DNA from: Agrypnia vestita
Taxonomy: Eukaryota; Arthropoda; Insecta; Trichoptera; Phryganeidae
Assembly: GCA_016648135.1 (NCBI GenBank)
Contig: JADDOH010022984.1
Coordinates: forward strand, 99,320-163,319
Length of the DNA: 64,000 bases
Reading direction: 5' to 3'
In this document: positions 1 to 10,696 of the stretch, one piece after another
How the letters are laid out: the number at the start of each line of letters is the position of its first letter
How positions within the stretch are numbered: the stretch's first letter is position 1
Notes under the pieces: generated by a model
The model's input: only the letters and a program-made list of their open reading frames with translations
What the model was told of the DNA's origin: nothing
Databases searched by the model: none
Position numbers and translations under genes: made by a program

Positions 1-146
1 TTAATACAGACATTTTTAATGCCTCCGGGTTGGGAACCTCCCTCGGTTCTCGCCTCAACCTCATCTTCTAATAATGTTCCATCGCCTTCTTCTTCATAGC
101 CGCTGGGACCTGGTTCAAGCTTCACTGGAGGAACAGCGTCCTCCAT
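1..146 (-). CDS. First coding exon of a leftward gene, C2H2 zinc-finger-family-like (partial)
   Basis: Reading leftward from the ATG at 146-144, the frame stays open for 48 codons to the window edge. It begins MEDAVPPVKLEPGPSG and continues with an acidic stretch (YEEEGDGTLLEDEVEA). The VKLEP motif is a psi-K-x-E site like those in the N-terminal exons of genes A, B and C further right. The upstream DNA also carries the CTATGG motif found before those genes. I infer the N-terminus of another zinc-finger-type regulator; its DNA-binding part would lie outside the window. No splice donor of the type used by the other genes is visible before the edge, so the exon may continue. Confidence 0.5.
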   Translation of the reverse strand, partial: MEDAVPPVKLEPGPSGYEEEGDGTLLEDEVEARTEGGSQPGGIKNVCI

Positions 147-205
147 GATGTACGTCTCCCGTTCAACAACCTTAAAAATATTTGCAGCAAGAGACGTCAG
201 ATGGA

Positions 206-226
206 CGATAACCATAGAGAAAATGA
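206..226 (-). promoter_or_regulatory. Promoter-proximal CTATGGTT motif upstream of the edge gene
   Basis: On the minus strand this reads TTTCTCTATGGTTATC, about 65 bases before the ATG, followed by a TGAC word. Genes B (39122-39146) and C (47783-47808) have TTTATCTATGGTTTTC followed by TTGAC in the equivalent place. A conserved promoter or untranslated element is inferred. Confidence 0.35.
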
Positions 227-276
227 TTTGAAGCAAAGCGATGGCTGTACGTGGCGCCACAGATAAATAACAACAA

Positions 277-591
277 GCGGTCGCTAGGGATGGATAAAAA
301 ATATTGATATTTCAATTATTGATATATTTTTTCGTGATTTATCACATATCGATATTTTTTTCGAGTTTTCAGCGAACAGTTTTCTTTTTCACGTTTTGGT
401 CACCGGTATATTTTTCTTCGTTCGATATATCGATATTTTTTCTTTGATATATCGATATATTTTTTCCGGCGACCTTTTTTTTTTTTTGAAAAATATCCAT
501 ATATTTTTCTCAATATACATTTTCGATACTTTTTAAAATATCGATTCGATATGTATCGATTTTTTTTTCATTTACCATCCCTAGCCGTCGG
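277..591. mobile_element. Short AT-rich hAT-like MITE with TAGGGATGG ends
   Basis: The terminal inverted repeats TAGGGATGG (from 285) and CCATCCCTA (to 583) enclose about 300 bp of TATCGATA-rich DNA without coding capacity. The flanking octamers gcggtcgc (277-284) and gccgtcgg (584-591) agree at 6 of 8 positions. This fits a decayed 8-bp target duplication as made by hAT transposases. Confidence 0.6.
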
Positions 592-628
592 GCCCTGTAT
601 GGCAGGATGATAAATTAATTATAGTTAC

Positions 629-1018
629 TAGTGCTGGGTCCGCTTTGTACTAATTACTACAATGTAGTACTACATTATACTCAAGCGCACATTTCGCACG
701 TTTGTATGTGTACACTGCACAATACAAACTACACACTTCAAACTGCACTCTTCAAATTGTACACAATTTTTATACTTCAAAGTACACACTTCATACTGTA
801 CACTTCACAAGTAGGAGTCGTTTGAAAATTAATATAATATTATATCTACCTATTAGCGAAGCGACAAACTACATTTCAAAATAAAGACTGCACACGTTCA
901 TTAGTTTGAAGACTACAAAGTGTGTGCTACATTTATAGTAGGTACCGAAACATTACAAACTTCATCTACTTCAATAAACTACATGAAGTGAAGTAATTGT
1001 AGTAGGATCCGTTCGCTA
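629..1018 (+). mobile_element. hAT-like non-autonomous element, family TAGTGATGGTCCGCT, copy 1
   Basis: The left end TAGTGCTGGGTCCGCT and the TACTACAATGTAGTACTACA palindrome after it recur at 6051 (reverse) and 58783. The right end (GGATCCGTTCGCTA) is a diverged inverted copy. The segment from 854 matches the reverse complement of 59400-59530 in copy 3, so this copy is rearranged. I see no target duplication. Confidence 0.5.
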
Positions 1019-1915
1019 TATGAAAGCCACTTGCATTAGTGTGGCTGATACCCTCTGTAACACGTAAATTGTGTTGTGTAATATTTCAGTTTCCGAATAT
1101 TTCATCATTCGGTCCCAAAATTTTAGTTTCCAGAGATTTAAATTTATTTAGCTATGTCAGCTTTCCAAAAAATAAAAACTAACTGGGTAGATTTCAAAAA
1201 TTTGTAATAGGATTTCAAAAAGACTGAATTATCACGTAGATGAAAATACTTAGTGTTGTATTCTAAAACAGCAGTTCCTTATCACGCTGTAGGAGACAAG
1301 TTTGTAGTGGTGTCATTATTTTTCTTTCAAAATATCCTCATGTATTTAGACATCAAATGTCCAGTTAAAAGAATAATGCCCATTTAGACTCAGATTTTAA
1401 AGTAAATCATATAGATTGCTCATATATAGATTACAAGTGATATATAATACTTTTTTTTCTTCAAAATAAAATAACTCAAAGCAATTATTATTAGTTTAAA
1501 AAATTCTTCTTCACGATTTTCTGTGACACTTTCATCAGAATCCCTTCCATCCATCTCACAGGGGATGAATTTATATTAAACCATTAAGTGCAGATTCCCA
1601 CTCATCCCAAATGTCCTTTAAAAATAAAATAAAATTAAATATTGTAGGAATAAAATGTAAATTTGACTTTTTAATTTTAAAACATCTTTATTTTCTTATT
1701 GTTATAGGAAAAATCACATTATAACATAGGTAACGTGTAACATAAATCATGTAAATTATAACTAATCAAACCATAAAAAAACATAGGAACAAAACAAATG
1801 AGATCTTTTGAAAAAAAATTCCATTCCATGGTAGTCCTCTGACGTCAGTAACTACAGGATCTCCAGTTCTTTTGCCTGATCTTATGGAATCCAATCGACA
1901 TATCTTTTCATAATT
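1019..1915. other. Gene-free AT-rich stretch with fragments of two dispersed repeats
   Basis: Bases 1025-1085 match, inverted, the right end of the TIR element at 49092-49468 (GCATTAGTGT followed by ACCCTCTGTAACACGTAAAT). Bases 1085-1160 match, inverted, the tandem unit at 59007-59225 (CTCTGGAAACT, AATTTTGGGACCGAA). From 1160 to 1915 I see only AT-rich sequence. Confidence 0.4.
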
Positions 1916-2499
1916 TAAAAGAAATGCGAAATCTTAGTGGTGAATTATATACGGCTTGCTTGGACGAGCTTGTGCCATTATATTTATGTAGTCATTTGGG
2001 GAGTAACTAGGTGGTTTAAACAGACGTTCTAATGTGTGTCCACTGTCCACTTGCATCATTGTGTGTCCCCTTTCAAGGGTGATTTGTTCTATTTGAATTG
2101 ATTTGATCTCTTTTGTGAGATTAGTAGAGCAGAGGATAATATCTTATTTCTATTCTGGTAGGAACATCCATACGAATTGAGTATTACCTTTTTGTAGTTC
2201 TGATTAATTTTTGTATTTAGGAAGTCGACTAGACAAGTTGTAAATTCATTAGCAGTCACTCCGCCGTCATCTTCATGCCACAGGTATAAATGTACTTCGT
2301 TATCATTGTTTACATACAGGGTATAATTATGAATTTGGAGTTTTTGTTTATTGTACTGAACAGATACTTGTAGTTTAGGTGATAGTAAAATGCTATGTAT
2401 GTCCATAGTCACTACTAACAAAAACATCAGAGGAACACATTGATTGAGCGTTTTCTTTAGCAAGATAAGCTTCTTGTTTTTTCTGGATGTGATGTTCAA
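1916..2499 (-). pseudogene. Transposase-like ORF relic of an unnamed arthropod TE family (C-terminal half)
   Basis: An open frame of 136 codons (2499-2089) contains VSVQYNKQKLQIHNYTLYV, then LYLWHEDDGGVTANE, then GCSYQNRNKILSSALL. After a break the same strand reads LERGHTMMQVDSGHTLERLF and SPNDYI at about 2060-1930. This order (YNKQ.L, LW.E....GANE, DGC.YQNRN, KGHT.MEVDSVH) is known to me from a widespread, poorly named arthropod transposon ORF with a DDE-like layout. The Asp expected before GC is replaced by Tyr, and stops split the frame, so it is dead. The family assignment is from memory of motifs only. Confidence 0.5.
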
Positions 2500-2507
2500 A
2501 TTCTTCT

Positions 2508-3183
2508 GGTGTTAAGTTGCCTTCCTTAACTCCTGTGTGTCGGTGATGTAACGTAGGTCTACCTGTCATACAAAATATGAAATATCTACCTTATTTACGA
2601 AAACTAAAACGTCACATTTTTTGTAATCATCGAATAGACATTTTTGCATCAAAATTACTAAATTAAACTGTTAGGAATGTACGGATTTTTTAATTAAACA
2701 ATATTTATTCATTACTCTCGTATTTTCGGTCAGTGTGCAAGAGAGAGCAGAATATTGTACATCGCAGTTAAATCGAGCAAGAAAAAGCACGAAAATACCA
2801 TACATTTCATGTAGGACAGAGATGGCAGTTGCTTGGGTTTTGGCGAAAGCAAAAACAATATAGAAAGAGTACGGTAGAGTCGGGTAACACGTGTTAGACA
2901 AAGACGGAGTGCATGCAACTGAAGCGAGCTGGCGACCGCTTCGTTGTATTCAGTTGCTAATGAAACGTCGGCGGAAGCGCACGCAAATTCGATTTGCCAT
3001 AATTTTATAATAATTTACTAAAATAATGCAAATATGTATGTTTACCTTACGTAATTATATAAAGGGACCTTTTAAAAGTCATATCTGTATCGTATTTATG
3101 TATATTTTATCACATATTAAAAACTATGCCGATTTTTAATCAGGTAACGCTGTGTTACTCCACCGTCCCCAAAGTTTTTTTTA
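2508..3183 (-). mobile_element. Non-autonomous dispersed element, copy 1
   Basis: This block is an inverted copy of 26548-27478, which differs mainly by carrying a SINE. Imperfect inverted ends CGGTGATGTAACGTAGGTCT (from 2541) and their counterpart ending ...TGTGTTACTCCACCG (3165) lie just inside the limits of similarity. Short open frames in it are conserved only because the repeat is conserved. It interrupts the transposase relic on its left. Confidence 0.6.
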
Positions 3184-3239
3184 GCACAGTCTTTTAAGAA
3201 TTAAAAGCAGTACATGTGTCACACTGATCTTTTCTAGGT

Positions 3240-4685
3240 TTAATTAAATATGGATATTTTCTCATTTTTTAATACTGAGCTGAAGAGTGCTACTTTATTA
3301 CTCGCAAAGCACCATTTTTCATATTCTTTAAACATGTGAGTTTTGCCTCTGAATGTATCCTCTATATACACTACACTCTGCTTGAACTGGATCTGCAATA
3401 GTGGCTGGATACTTTTGGCAATAAATCCAACCATTCCTTCACATTATCTGATTTCATTGTAACAGGTATTATTGATTTTTTTAAGAACTTGCCGCCGAAT
3501 TTTTATTTAATGCTGGCTTTTCGTTTGTCCATTTCACCCATTGAGATAGTGTTAGTTAACGATTCAAGTCTATTATTCTGAAAAAAAATTTACACACTCT
3601 AACAAGTTCATTCTTGTCATCAGGTAGAAAGCAATCAAATCCCATATGTTTTGTAAGCTGTTGGGACGTAGATATTTTGCGCCTTCTCGTAATCGGCCTA
3701 ATACGTACAAGCTTTTTGTGTAAGCCTTTTTAGCATTCCACATTTCTAAACTCCAAAAATATTTTAAAATGTTCTCCCTTTTCTCTTCGTTTATTGTCAG
3801 AGAAAAGTTCCAGGTGATTTTGCTTCACATGCATTGTGACTACAGAGTTAAATCTTCTTAGTCTTTTTTGATTTAGTAACAAAACTGACGTGCTGCTTAT
3901 GATCTTGACTTTTCTCTATTTTTCTTCCCATTTATAGTTTCCCTTTTACTCTCTGATCTTTATTAAGATTCAATATTTCTTTTTATCAAAAATATCCATA
4001 TCAAGGTCCTTATGAGATTCATTTACATTATGATCCAACTCGATCAATTCACCTGTTTGATCATCCAATATAAAATTAGAAGTAAAATTAACTCTATATG
4101 TGTCAATAGGATTTACTTTAGTTACGAATAATCCAGTGATTTCGTCTAAAACATAATTATCTGCATTATCATTTATCTGGCTAATTGTTGCTGAAGCCTG
4201 TTCTGTTTCAATATTAGGTAGTGGTAAACCGGGTATCATTTTGCATTGGGCTACATTCAATAGCATTAAGACTGGATTGAAATAGAGATGATTTTGTGGT
4301 GTTCACATTACTTTATTCAAAAAAATTAAAAAACAAGATATTATCACTTTCCATTGGGGTACACTGAGTAACTACAGCAGTAGGACTGAACTTGAAACTG
4401 AGTTGGTGGTAACAGTGTAGTGTCCAAATTAGTTGAACATGCCTCTGAAAAATTTGAAGAATAGGAATAGTCCTGTCTCGGATGTCCATTACTTGTTGGA
4501 TCATACATATTAGAAATAAATATATCTGCACTACCCTCCTCAGACTTCTCAACAGAAACATTTCCAGTACATAACTCCACCAACAATTTTCTTTTACAAC
4601 ACATCATTTTATTAGTTTTTAGTGCAGTCAATTTGAAAATAATACAAAAATAGCCGAGCTTAAGCGTTATTATATCATGCAACAA
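3240..4685 (-). pseudogene. Probable N-terminal remains of the same transposase-like ORF family
   Basis: Three minus-strand pieces are open: 4685-4344 (MMCCKRKLLVELCTGN, then acidic and serine-rich), 4266-3970 (acidic, LDDQTGELIELDHNVN), and about 3800-3590 (RPITRRRKISTSQQLTKHMG, then FDCFLPDDKNELVRVCKFF). Basic-then-cysteine layouts of this type precede the DDE-like core in the TE family suggested for 1916-2499. The link is by strand and position, not by strong motifs. Direct repeats of about 55 bp (4658-4709 and 4731-4787, CTTAAGCG.TATTATAT.ATGCAA) lie just upstream. Confidence 0.3.
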
Positions 4686-4862
4686 TTGTTAATAATTTTA
4701 GGTTATGTAGTTAATAAACGCAAAACGGGCTTAAGCGGTATTATATTATGCAAAAAGTTGTCAACATTTTTTAGGTTATGTAAACGTTTAGCTAGATTCC
4801 ATCAATTGAAAATATACAAAACATAATGCAAAGAACTTATTTTTCATGTTTAAATTCACTCA

Positions 4863-5191
4863 CCTGTAGGCAATGATATAATAAACTGTAGATACGTTAC
4901 AAGTGTGAAATCTTGGCAACTCAAAAGTAAGGTGATTGCCTTACTTTCATTCGTTATCGAACGGACCTTGTTTGTGATCGGGCGCTACACGACGGAAAAA
5001 GGAGTATCGTACACCATTATAAGAATGATTATGTTATTTAGTCACCGTGACTTCAAATTACCTGATTTTTCTGTCTACACGCAGAGCGTTTGTGAAATAA
5101 GTGTGCCGCGATTTGTTGTCGCTTTCAATGCAATATTAATTTGCTACATAGGAATAACGTGTCTATAATATAATACGTCAATGCCTGTAGG
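4863..5191 (+). mobile_element. MITE family M1, copy a, with perfect 8-bp target duplication
   Basis: The element spans 4871-5183 and is flanked by CCTGTAGG on both sides (4863-4870, 5184-5191). Imperfect inverted ends CAATGATATAATAAACTGTA and CATTGACGTATTATATTATA are present. Copies b, c and d lie at 17554-17878, 38128-38417 and 46597-46943. Open frames inside are incidental. The 8-bp duplications fit the hAT or P superfamilies. Confidence 0.85.
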
Positions 5192-5717
5192 TATTTTCTT
5201 TGATTGTGAAACAATTCACGATATTTTTGAGAAGTTTTATCACATATTAACCTCAAACATGTGCATCGCAAACTATTCGCCACGCGTTTGTCATATTCTG
5301 ATATGTGCACACCAAATCTTACATGTGCAAATAAAATGCTCAACAAAATTTGTTAAGTGCATATCAGGCACATGACTGTTTTTTCAGACTTGATTTGCAC
5401 ATAAAAGATATGGCAAATTTTGTTCTAATAGAAATTTTCAAATGAAAGTTTTTGCTAACGATGCGACTATAAAAATTAATGCCGTCCAACGAAAAAAATT
5501 TTTTTTTTTTAAATGCACATATAAGGTTTGGCAAGCGCAGTGACGTTATATTGCTTGTAATATTTATATACATAAAGTAAGAAGAAGATTTCCAGAACTG
5601 AAATCAATTAGAATATCTTAAATAATTATAATATCGTCATTTTCACAGCTTCATGAAATTTGGACTGCTACTAGCTATAGAGAAATGCTTAAAATAAAGG
5701 GTATTACATAAAATAAT
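5192..5717. other. No gene recognised
   Basis: AT-rich DNA. The short frames on both strands show no family motifs. Confidence 0.4.
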
Positions 5718-6051
5718 ATGGCGATGGACCCACTAGTACAAAAAATAATTAAAAAAACAAGATCTAACAAAAAATAGTACCAAAACCAGGCAGAATAACC
5801 CTGTTTGACGGTACATAAACTTGCATAAAAGTCGGGCAAAAATTTTCACAAAATTGAAGTGTAGGTACTTAACATAACTTGAAGTGTGTATTTTGATGCC
5901 GGTATAAAATGTTGTGCAATTTGAAGAGTGCAGTGTGAAATTTAAAGTGTGCAGTTTGTATTGTGCAGTGCACTTATAAACTTGTGAATTGTGCGCTTCA
6001 GTATAATGTAATACTACATTGTAGTACTTAGTACAGAGCGGACCATCACTA
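5718..6051 (-). mobile_element. hAT-like family TAGTGATGGTCCGCT, copy 2
   Basis: On the minus strand the element starts at 6051 with TAGTGATGGTCCGCTCTGTA and the ACTACAATGTAGTA palindrome, matching copies 1 and 3. A diverged inverted end (GGCGATGGACCCACTAGTAC) lies at 5720-5739. I see no clear target duplication. Confidence 0.55.
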
Positions 6052-6258
6052 TTTGTTTGATTTTGGGTGACTTTTTGTGAGATAGGATTTGGCGTGTTGA
6101 TTTATTTACCACTTGTTTTTGTTTTATGTTTATAAACATTTAGTTAAAAAGAACTCTTCCCGTGGTGACATTGTCATTTATACAACATTTGATTTGCGAA
6201 CTTTCCGTCAAAAAAAACGATGATGAGTTGAACGGTTGAACATCAATTCTGATTACCC

Positions 6259-7134
6259 TGTGAGTGACGATGAAGATTAGATAATGGACAGTTTATGGGA
6301 TCAAGGTGATAATTTTGAAGAGAGTGATAGTGAAATTGATATTTTTGAAGAATTAATTACAGATCCCGCGACGGAAATTCATTCGAGGAATTTCCCGCCT
6401 CTATTGCACAGCGGTAGTAGCTTAAACCATTAAATGAAGCTAGTCAAGAACTTGATTGTTTTGAGCTGTTTTACAGCCGAGATATCGTAAGCAGTGTTAC
6501 AAATGAAACCAATCGTTATTTCGAACAAGCTGAAGCCAAAAAAATATTTCCTCCAAACCCTCGAATGCATGAATGGAAGACCGCGATTGTTGAAGAGATA
6601 TATATATATATTTTGCACTGACTGTGATTATGGTTAGAAGCAAGTAAAGTAAGATCAGCTGATACCGGACAGACAATAAGATTGTTACGTCTACGATTTT
6701 TGACGAGATAATGCCGCAAGATCTTTATTCAGCTATCCTGAATATACTTCACTTTTCTGACAATGAAAAGCAAGCAAAATACGATTTTGTTAATTCCGCA
6801 AGTAACAATTTTAACACATTTCCATCCTTCGTAAAAAGTGTGTCGATGAGTCAATTGTTTTATTTAAGGGTAGATTATGCATAAAGCAATATTTCCCAGA
6901 AAAAAGGCGTACATTCGAAATTAAACTACGTACTTGTTTTGTGCGTTTGTGATAACTACCAGTTAATCATCTAGATTCAGTTTGGTCCAAGGAACTGGGG
7001 GTTTCTGGGGAAGTGGTGGTTTCATTATTAGAACACTGGGAAAAGGCCACAAAATTTATATGGATAACTGGTACACAGGTCCAGTATTATTTGATTATTT
7101 GCCTAGTCAAAAAAACAATGAAAACATGCGGCTA
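6259..7134 (+). pseudogene. Decayed piggyBac-type transposase
   Basis: Reading the three forward frames in turn gives the piggyBac order. First is an acidic N-terminus (MDSLWDQGDNFEESDSEIDI). Then comes ELDCFELFYSRDIV with SVTNETNRYFEQAEAKK, then FDEIMPQDLYSAILNILHFS. Then comes SVDESIVLFKGRLCIKQYFP (first catalytic Asp, near 6845), and finally YMDNWYTGPVLFDYL (second Asp, near 7061). Many stops and frameshifts separate these blocks, so it cannot be expressed. The C-terminal third is missing, because the MITE at 7135 begins right after the second Asp block. No TTAA ends were located. Confidence 0.75.
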
Positions 7135-7482
7135 AATCCAAGATAATGGTCCCATTGCATATACAACGAAAATGAGTATTTCACTATATTATTGAATGTG
7201 CTAATAACAAAATGAAAGATAATTTACGTTTAAATTGTAAGTACTAAATAAGATATTACACTTTACAGTCCCGAAAAATGTACTGCATATTTTGACATTT
7301 CATAGGCAATATATGAGGTTAGGTTAGGTTATTAGGTTTGGTTTGGTTAGGTTAGGTTATTAGGTTGGGTTTGTTTAATTTAGATTACGATTATTTTAGT
7401 TAGATTAAATTAACAGGACGTTAAATTACATAGTGAAATACTTATTTTCATTGTATGAACAACGGGACCATATTCTTGGATT
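7135..7482. mobile_element. MITE with about 60-bp inverted ends, inserted in the piggyBac relic
   Basis: The left end AATCCAAGATAATGGTCCCA and the right end (inverted AATCCAAGAATATGGTCCCG) stay similar inward through GAAAATGAGTATTTCACTAT. No coding sequence is present. The right half holds TTAGG-like repeats (7313-7375). I could not fix a target duplication. Confidence 0.6.
7313..7375 (+). repeat. Degenerate TTAGG / GGTTA repeats
   Basis: About ten imperfect units of GGTTA (GAGGTTAGGTTAGGTTATTA and following) with T insertions. TTAGG is the usual insect telomere unit, but this short degenerate tract lies inside a MITE and is interstitial. Confidence 0.5.
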
Positions 7483-7959
7483 ATTCCCTTTAACTATGTA
7501 AAGTGCATATGGGCGGTGTCGATAGGTCCATTACGCTAATATCTTTTGTGGAGTGTGTTAGAAAAACCATTAAATATGGTAGGCATAAAAAAATTGCATA
7601 TCGCACAATCGACGCTTGTTAATAATTGCTCATGCGATGCATACATTTGTAACGAAAATGTATGTATTATTATTTGACAGGTTTATTTTTTGAGATAGGT
7701 ACCTACTTATTGATATAATGAGACAAATCTACAAATGACTTTTACAATATCAATTGTTACATATGTACTTACACTTCTCATAATGAACATAGCGTTATTT
7801 TGTACACACTGTTTACTTATCTTCAATAAAAGTAATTGCACAAGAAGACGGAGTCATCATTTGAAAATCTCCTTTGTTGGCACATTTATTTAAAAGTTAT
7901 AAGGCAACGTTTGCATAAATATTATAATCCGAAGTCAAAGTCGAGAGCGAGACAAGGTA
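7483..7959. other. No gene recognised
   Basis: AT-rich sequence without recognisable motifs. Confidence 0.4.
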
Positions 7960-8310
7960 GTGACTATCCTGTCGGTCAAGTGCTCGACATGTTCTCTTGA
8001 ATATTCCTCTAACATCAAATTCCAAGAGAGATTCTGTCTACCGGAGTCGTTTGTACGAACACTTCGCAGCAGCCTGAATGATGAGTTTCAACTCGGTATT
8101 GGTGTAGTGATTGTGAGGTTGCCTTATGCCTGGCAACATGTCTTAAAGGTTATCACACTATCCAACACTTCTAATAAAAACTGTCCAGCCAAGCAATACT
8201 ATTGTGCGGTCACTGTTATCAATCGACGAGGGCCTCACTTGGGTTTGTATTTCGGGGAAAATTATCGAGTGTATACATTAAATTTATATGTTAACAATAC
8301 AAGACAATGA
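7960..8310 (+). CDS. Hypothetical ORF, 116 codons, doubtful
   Basis: It is open from an ATG to TGA and begins MTILSVKCSTCSLEYSS. Its composition is more protein-like than the surrounding AT-rich DNA. I recognise no domain, signal peptide or transmembrane segment, and see no splice partners or promoter. It could be an exon of something larger, a TE remnant or chance. Confidence 0.15.
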   Translation: MTILSVKCSTCSLEYSSNIKFQERFCLPESFVRTLRSSLNDEFQLGIGVVIVRLPYAWQHVLKVITLSNTSNKNCPAKQYYCAVTVINRRGPHLGLYFGENYRVYTLNLYVNNTRQ

Positions 8311-8403
8311 TTTCTTTTATGAGTGAATAATACAGTCAAAAGTATAATCTTAATAAACAAGAATTTTTTTAGGAGAGACCTTACAATAAACATACTGTGG
8401 GTA

Positions 8404-8880
8404 GGGATTGCCCTTTCGGGATCCCTCGAGTTTAGAATTTCCAATCCCGCGGGATCCCTACTTTTGTGTTTTTTTTTGTTTATAGAGCTGAATAGCAATT
8501 AACAACAATGCCTTGCATTTTATATCAGCAATTTTAATAAAATGTTCATTATTAATCATTGCATTAAAGTTTTTTTAGGCATTATCCAAGCATCAATCAG
8601 TCAATGTAGTAGAGTAGAAACTACTAACTGGTAGTAGTTTTTATTACTATATTAGGTTGATAAAATACAGAAAATAATATTCAAAGCAATTTTCATTATT
8701 TGAATGTGACATGAACATAAGTTTTAAGTATGTACTTACTAAAAGCTCTATAGACATGTAAAATTAAATATACAATACATAAAAAATACTGATCAATCCC
8801 GATTTTTCGGTTCGGGATTGATCTCCTAAAATGCCTTGAGATCTCGCGGGATCCCGATCTCGCAGGATCGGGATTGCATT
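8404..8880. repeat. Two clusters of GGGATCCC palindromes, probably ends of one non-autonomous element
   Basis: At 8404-8463 the DNA reads TAGGGATTG...CGGGATCCC...CAATCCCGCGGGATCCCTAC. At 8788-8880 it reads CAATCCCGA...GATCTCGCGGGATCCCGAT...ATCGGGATTG. Both arms are rich in the same self-complementary words and enclose about 320 bp of AT-rich DNA. A TIR element is inferred; exact ends and target duplication are not clear. Confidence 0.4.
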
Positions 8881-9132
8881 CTCTAACTGTGAGTGATTGT
8901 TTTCATGGTTGTGATATTTTTGAGGTAATATTTTTTTAAATTTATTTAAATAAAGATTTATAATTTTATTATTTGAAGATGAACAAATGTTTGACCGCAA
9001 TATGCAATTGACTGTGTAGTTATAAATGCTGTGTACCTAGCACAATTAAATTTTGCGTAAATAAATCGCAATTTTAGTAAATCAGCTAACACGGGAACAA
9101 TTTTGTCTGTTATTTTGGAATCAAGAGACTGG

Positions 9133-9266
9133 GGGCCGGTTGTTTCAAATTGGATCAAAGTAAAAGTTAGTTTAAAGCATAGATTTTTGCATTCTCCACC
9201 AATCAAACGATCCGTTTCTGTATTCTTTTTTATTTTATTCTTATCCAACTTATCAACAATCGGGCC
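9133..9266. mobile_element. Small MITE with GGGCCGGTTG ends (Harbinger-like)
   Basis: Inverted ends GGGCCGGTTGTTTCAAATTG and GGCCCGATTGTTGATAAGTT enclose 134 bp. The same end (GGGCCGGTTGTATCAATTTG) starts at 40903. GGGCCGG termini are typical of PIF/Harbinger-type MITEs, but no 3-bp target duplication is evident. Confidence 0.45.
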
Positions 9267-9476
9267 TTAGTCTGGAATAAAAATTTTAGAAACATGTCTA
9301 TTTTAAAAATATGTGACTTGCTTACTAGGGGATTCAATTATGCAAGAATAAATATTTTTACTGCAGCATAAATGTGTCTTAGACTTACAGGCATAATACT
9401 CGATTAAAATTTTATTTTTTTATAATAAAACAAAGATTTAAAGTAAGTTTTAATGTATTAAATAGGAAAATAAGTC

Positions 9477-10385
9477 ATGACATGGCAGGGCTCAGTTTTA
9501 GGACCGCTGATGTTCAAAATGTACACCAGAGAGATTGAGAATATCATCGAAGCTCATGGACTCAAAGTACATTGTTATGCGAATGATTACGAAGTCTACC
9601 AACATTGTCACCCAAGCGAAGCTAATGCCCTGAAGGTCAGAATGGCAATATGTATTGAGGATATTGGAAGGTGGATGTCTCTGTGGATTAAACCCTCATC
9701 ACAGGTAAAGCTCCTTATCAACTTAGAGAAAAATCTAAGCCTTAGAAATCAGATTAACAAAGCTGTCAGTGCTAGTTTCTATGGTTGAAGACAGATCAAG
9801 TCTGTAAGAAAATGCCTTCCCCCAGAAGCAGCAAAGTCACTGATTAGTGCGTACGTCTTCTTGCGGCTGGATTATTGTAATTCAATTTAGCAGGACAGCC
9901 TAGGACTCAGCTCGACAGACTTCAGTCAGTGATGAATGCTGCGGCGAGGCTTATATTCAAGGCATCAAAGTTCTCGCGGATATCCTCAATGCTAAAGCAG
10001 GTACATTGGCTTCGCCTATCAGAGCTGATAAATTTCAAACTCTCTGTTGGTGTACAAAAGTCTTCAAAGAAAAGCACCACAATATTTGATCAACCTCTGC
10101 ATCATAGAGAATATCACTGGACGACGGCTCACACTGCGGTCAGCTAAATCGGAGGCACTCTGCAGACTGGTAGTACCAAGGAGACCTGGAGCCACCAAGT
10201 TTGCAGAATGTGCTTTCAGCTTTGCGGGCCCAGCTATGTGCCTGCCTCCAGTGCTGCGATCTATGGAGAACCAGGAACACTTTAAGAAGAGCCTAAGAAC
10301 TCATTTATTCGGGATGTTGCACCTGTAAAGCGTCCTTGAAGCGTCTCTTACGCAAAAATGGCGCTATATAAATTAATATAAAGAT
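9477..10385 (+). pseudogene. LINE fragment, L2/CR1-type reverse transcriptase C-terminus and 3' tail
   Basis: QGSVLGPLMFKMYTREIENI is the reverse transcriptase motif preceding the active site. It is followed by HGLKVHCYANDYEVY, where the expected YADD is changed to YAND. Broken frames continue with IKSVRKCLPPEAAKSLISAY, LQSVMNAAARLIF, FKLATMVYKSLQRKAPQYL and FKKSLRTHLF. The 3' end (TGTAAAGCG...TGGCGCTATATAAATTAATA) is the kind of tail seen on L2/CR1 LINEs. The 5' part is missing, as is usual after incomplete reverse transcription. Confidence 0.8.
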
Positions 10386-10527
10386 AGATATACTGAAAGT
10401 GATAATTTATAAGTAAATATGTAGCAACAAAATCATTTTAGAACTCATATAGGGAAATTTAATTTTTTTTTCTTAATAGAATATTCTTTACTTTTTAAAG
10501 AGTTAAGGTAATTATTATGGTCGTTGG

Positions 10528-10696
10528 ATATTTTATACGAACCGTGTTTTTTTTTATAATCATCTTGGTTATCATAATAATCAGTTCGGCCTACACCTCC
10601 GCAGTGATAGGACGCTCTCCTGATGAAGCTGAATAAGACTTCAGCGAAACGTTGTGATTTACTTCTCTGTAAGATATACGGTTCGTATAAAATATC
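10528..10696 (+). repeat. Inverted-repeat element with a hammerhead-like hairpin
   Basis: The 18-bp ends ATATTTTATACGAACCGT (10528-10545) and ACGGTTCGTATAAAATAT (near 10679-10696) are inverted copies. The interior contains a CTGATGA-hairpin-GAAAC block (10620-10649). A related sequence, including GCGTATAAAATATCC, is at 15260-15395. Such modules occur in the terminal repeats of Penelope-like elements; the assignment here is inference. Confidence 0.45.
10620..10649 (+). ncRNA. Hammerhead-ribozyme-like core (candidate 1)
   Basis: CTGATGA is followed by one extra A, a 6-bp stem (GCTGAA / TTCAGC, loop TAAGAC) and GAAAC. This resembles the hammerhead order CUGANGA, stem II, GAAA. The unpaired base before the stem and the absence of an obvious stem I are departures, so activity is not established. 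Confidence 0.3.

Noticed and set aside
2671..2918. Frames conserved between 2671-2918 and 27011-27333, suggesting a gene family
   Set aside because: Both lie in the two copies of the same non-autonomous element; two overlapping frames are equally conserved, so repeat homology explains it.
4905..5168. 87-codon frame also seen at 17704-18066 and 38243-38431
   Set aside because: It is carried by MITE family M1 and is broken differently in each copy.
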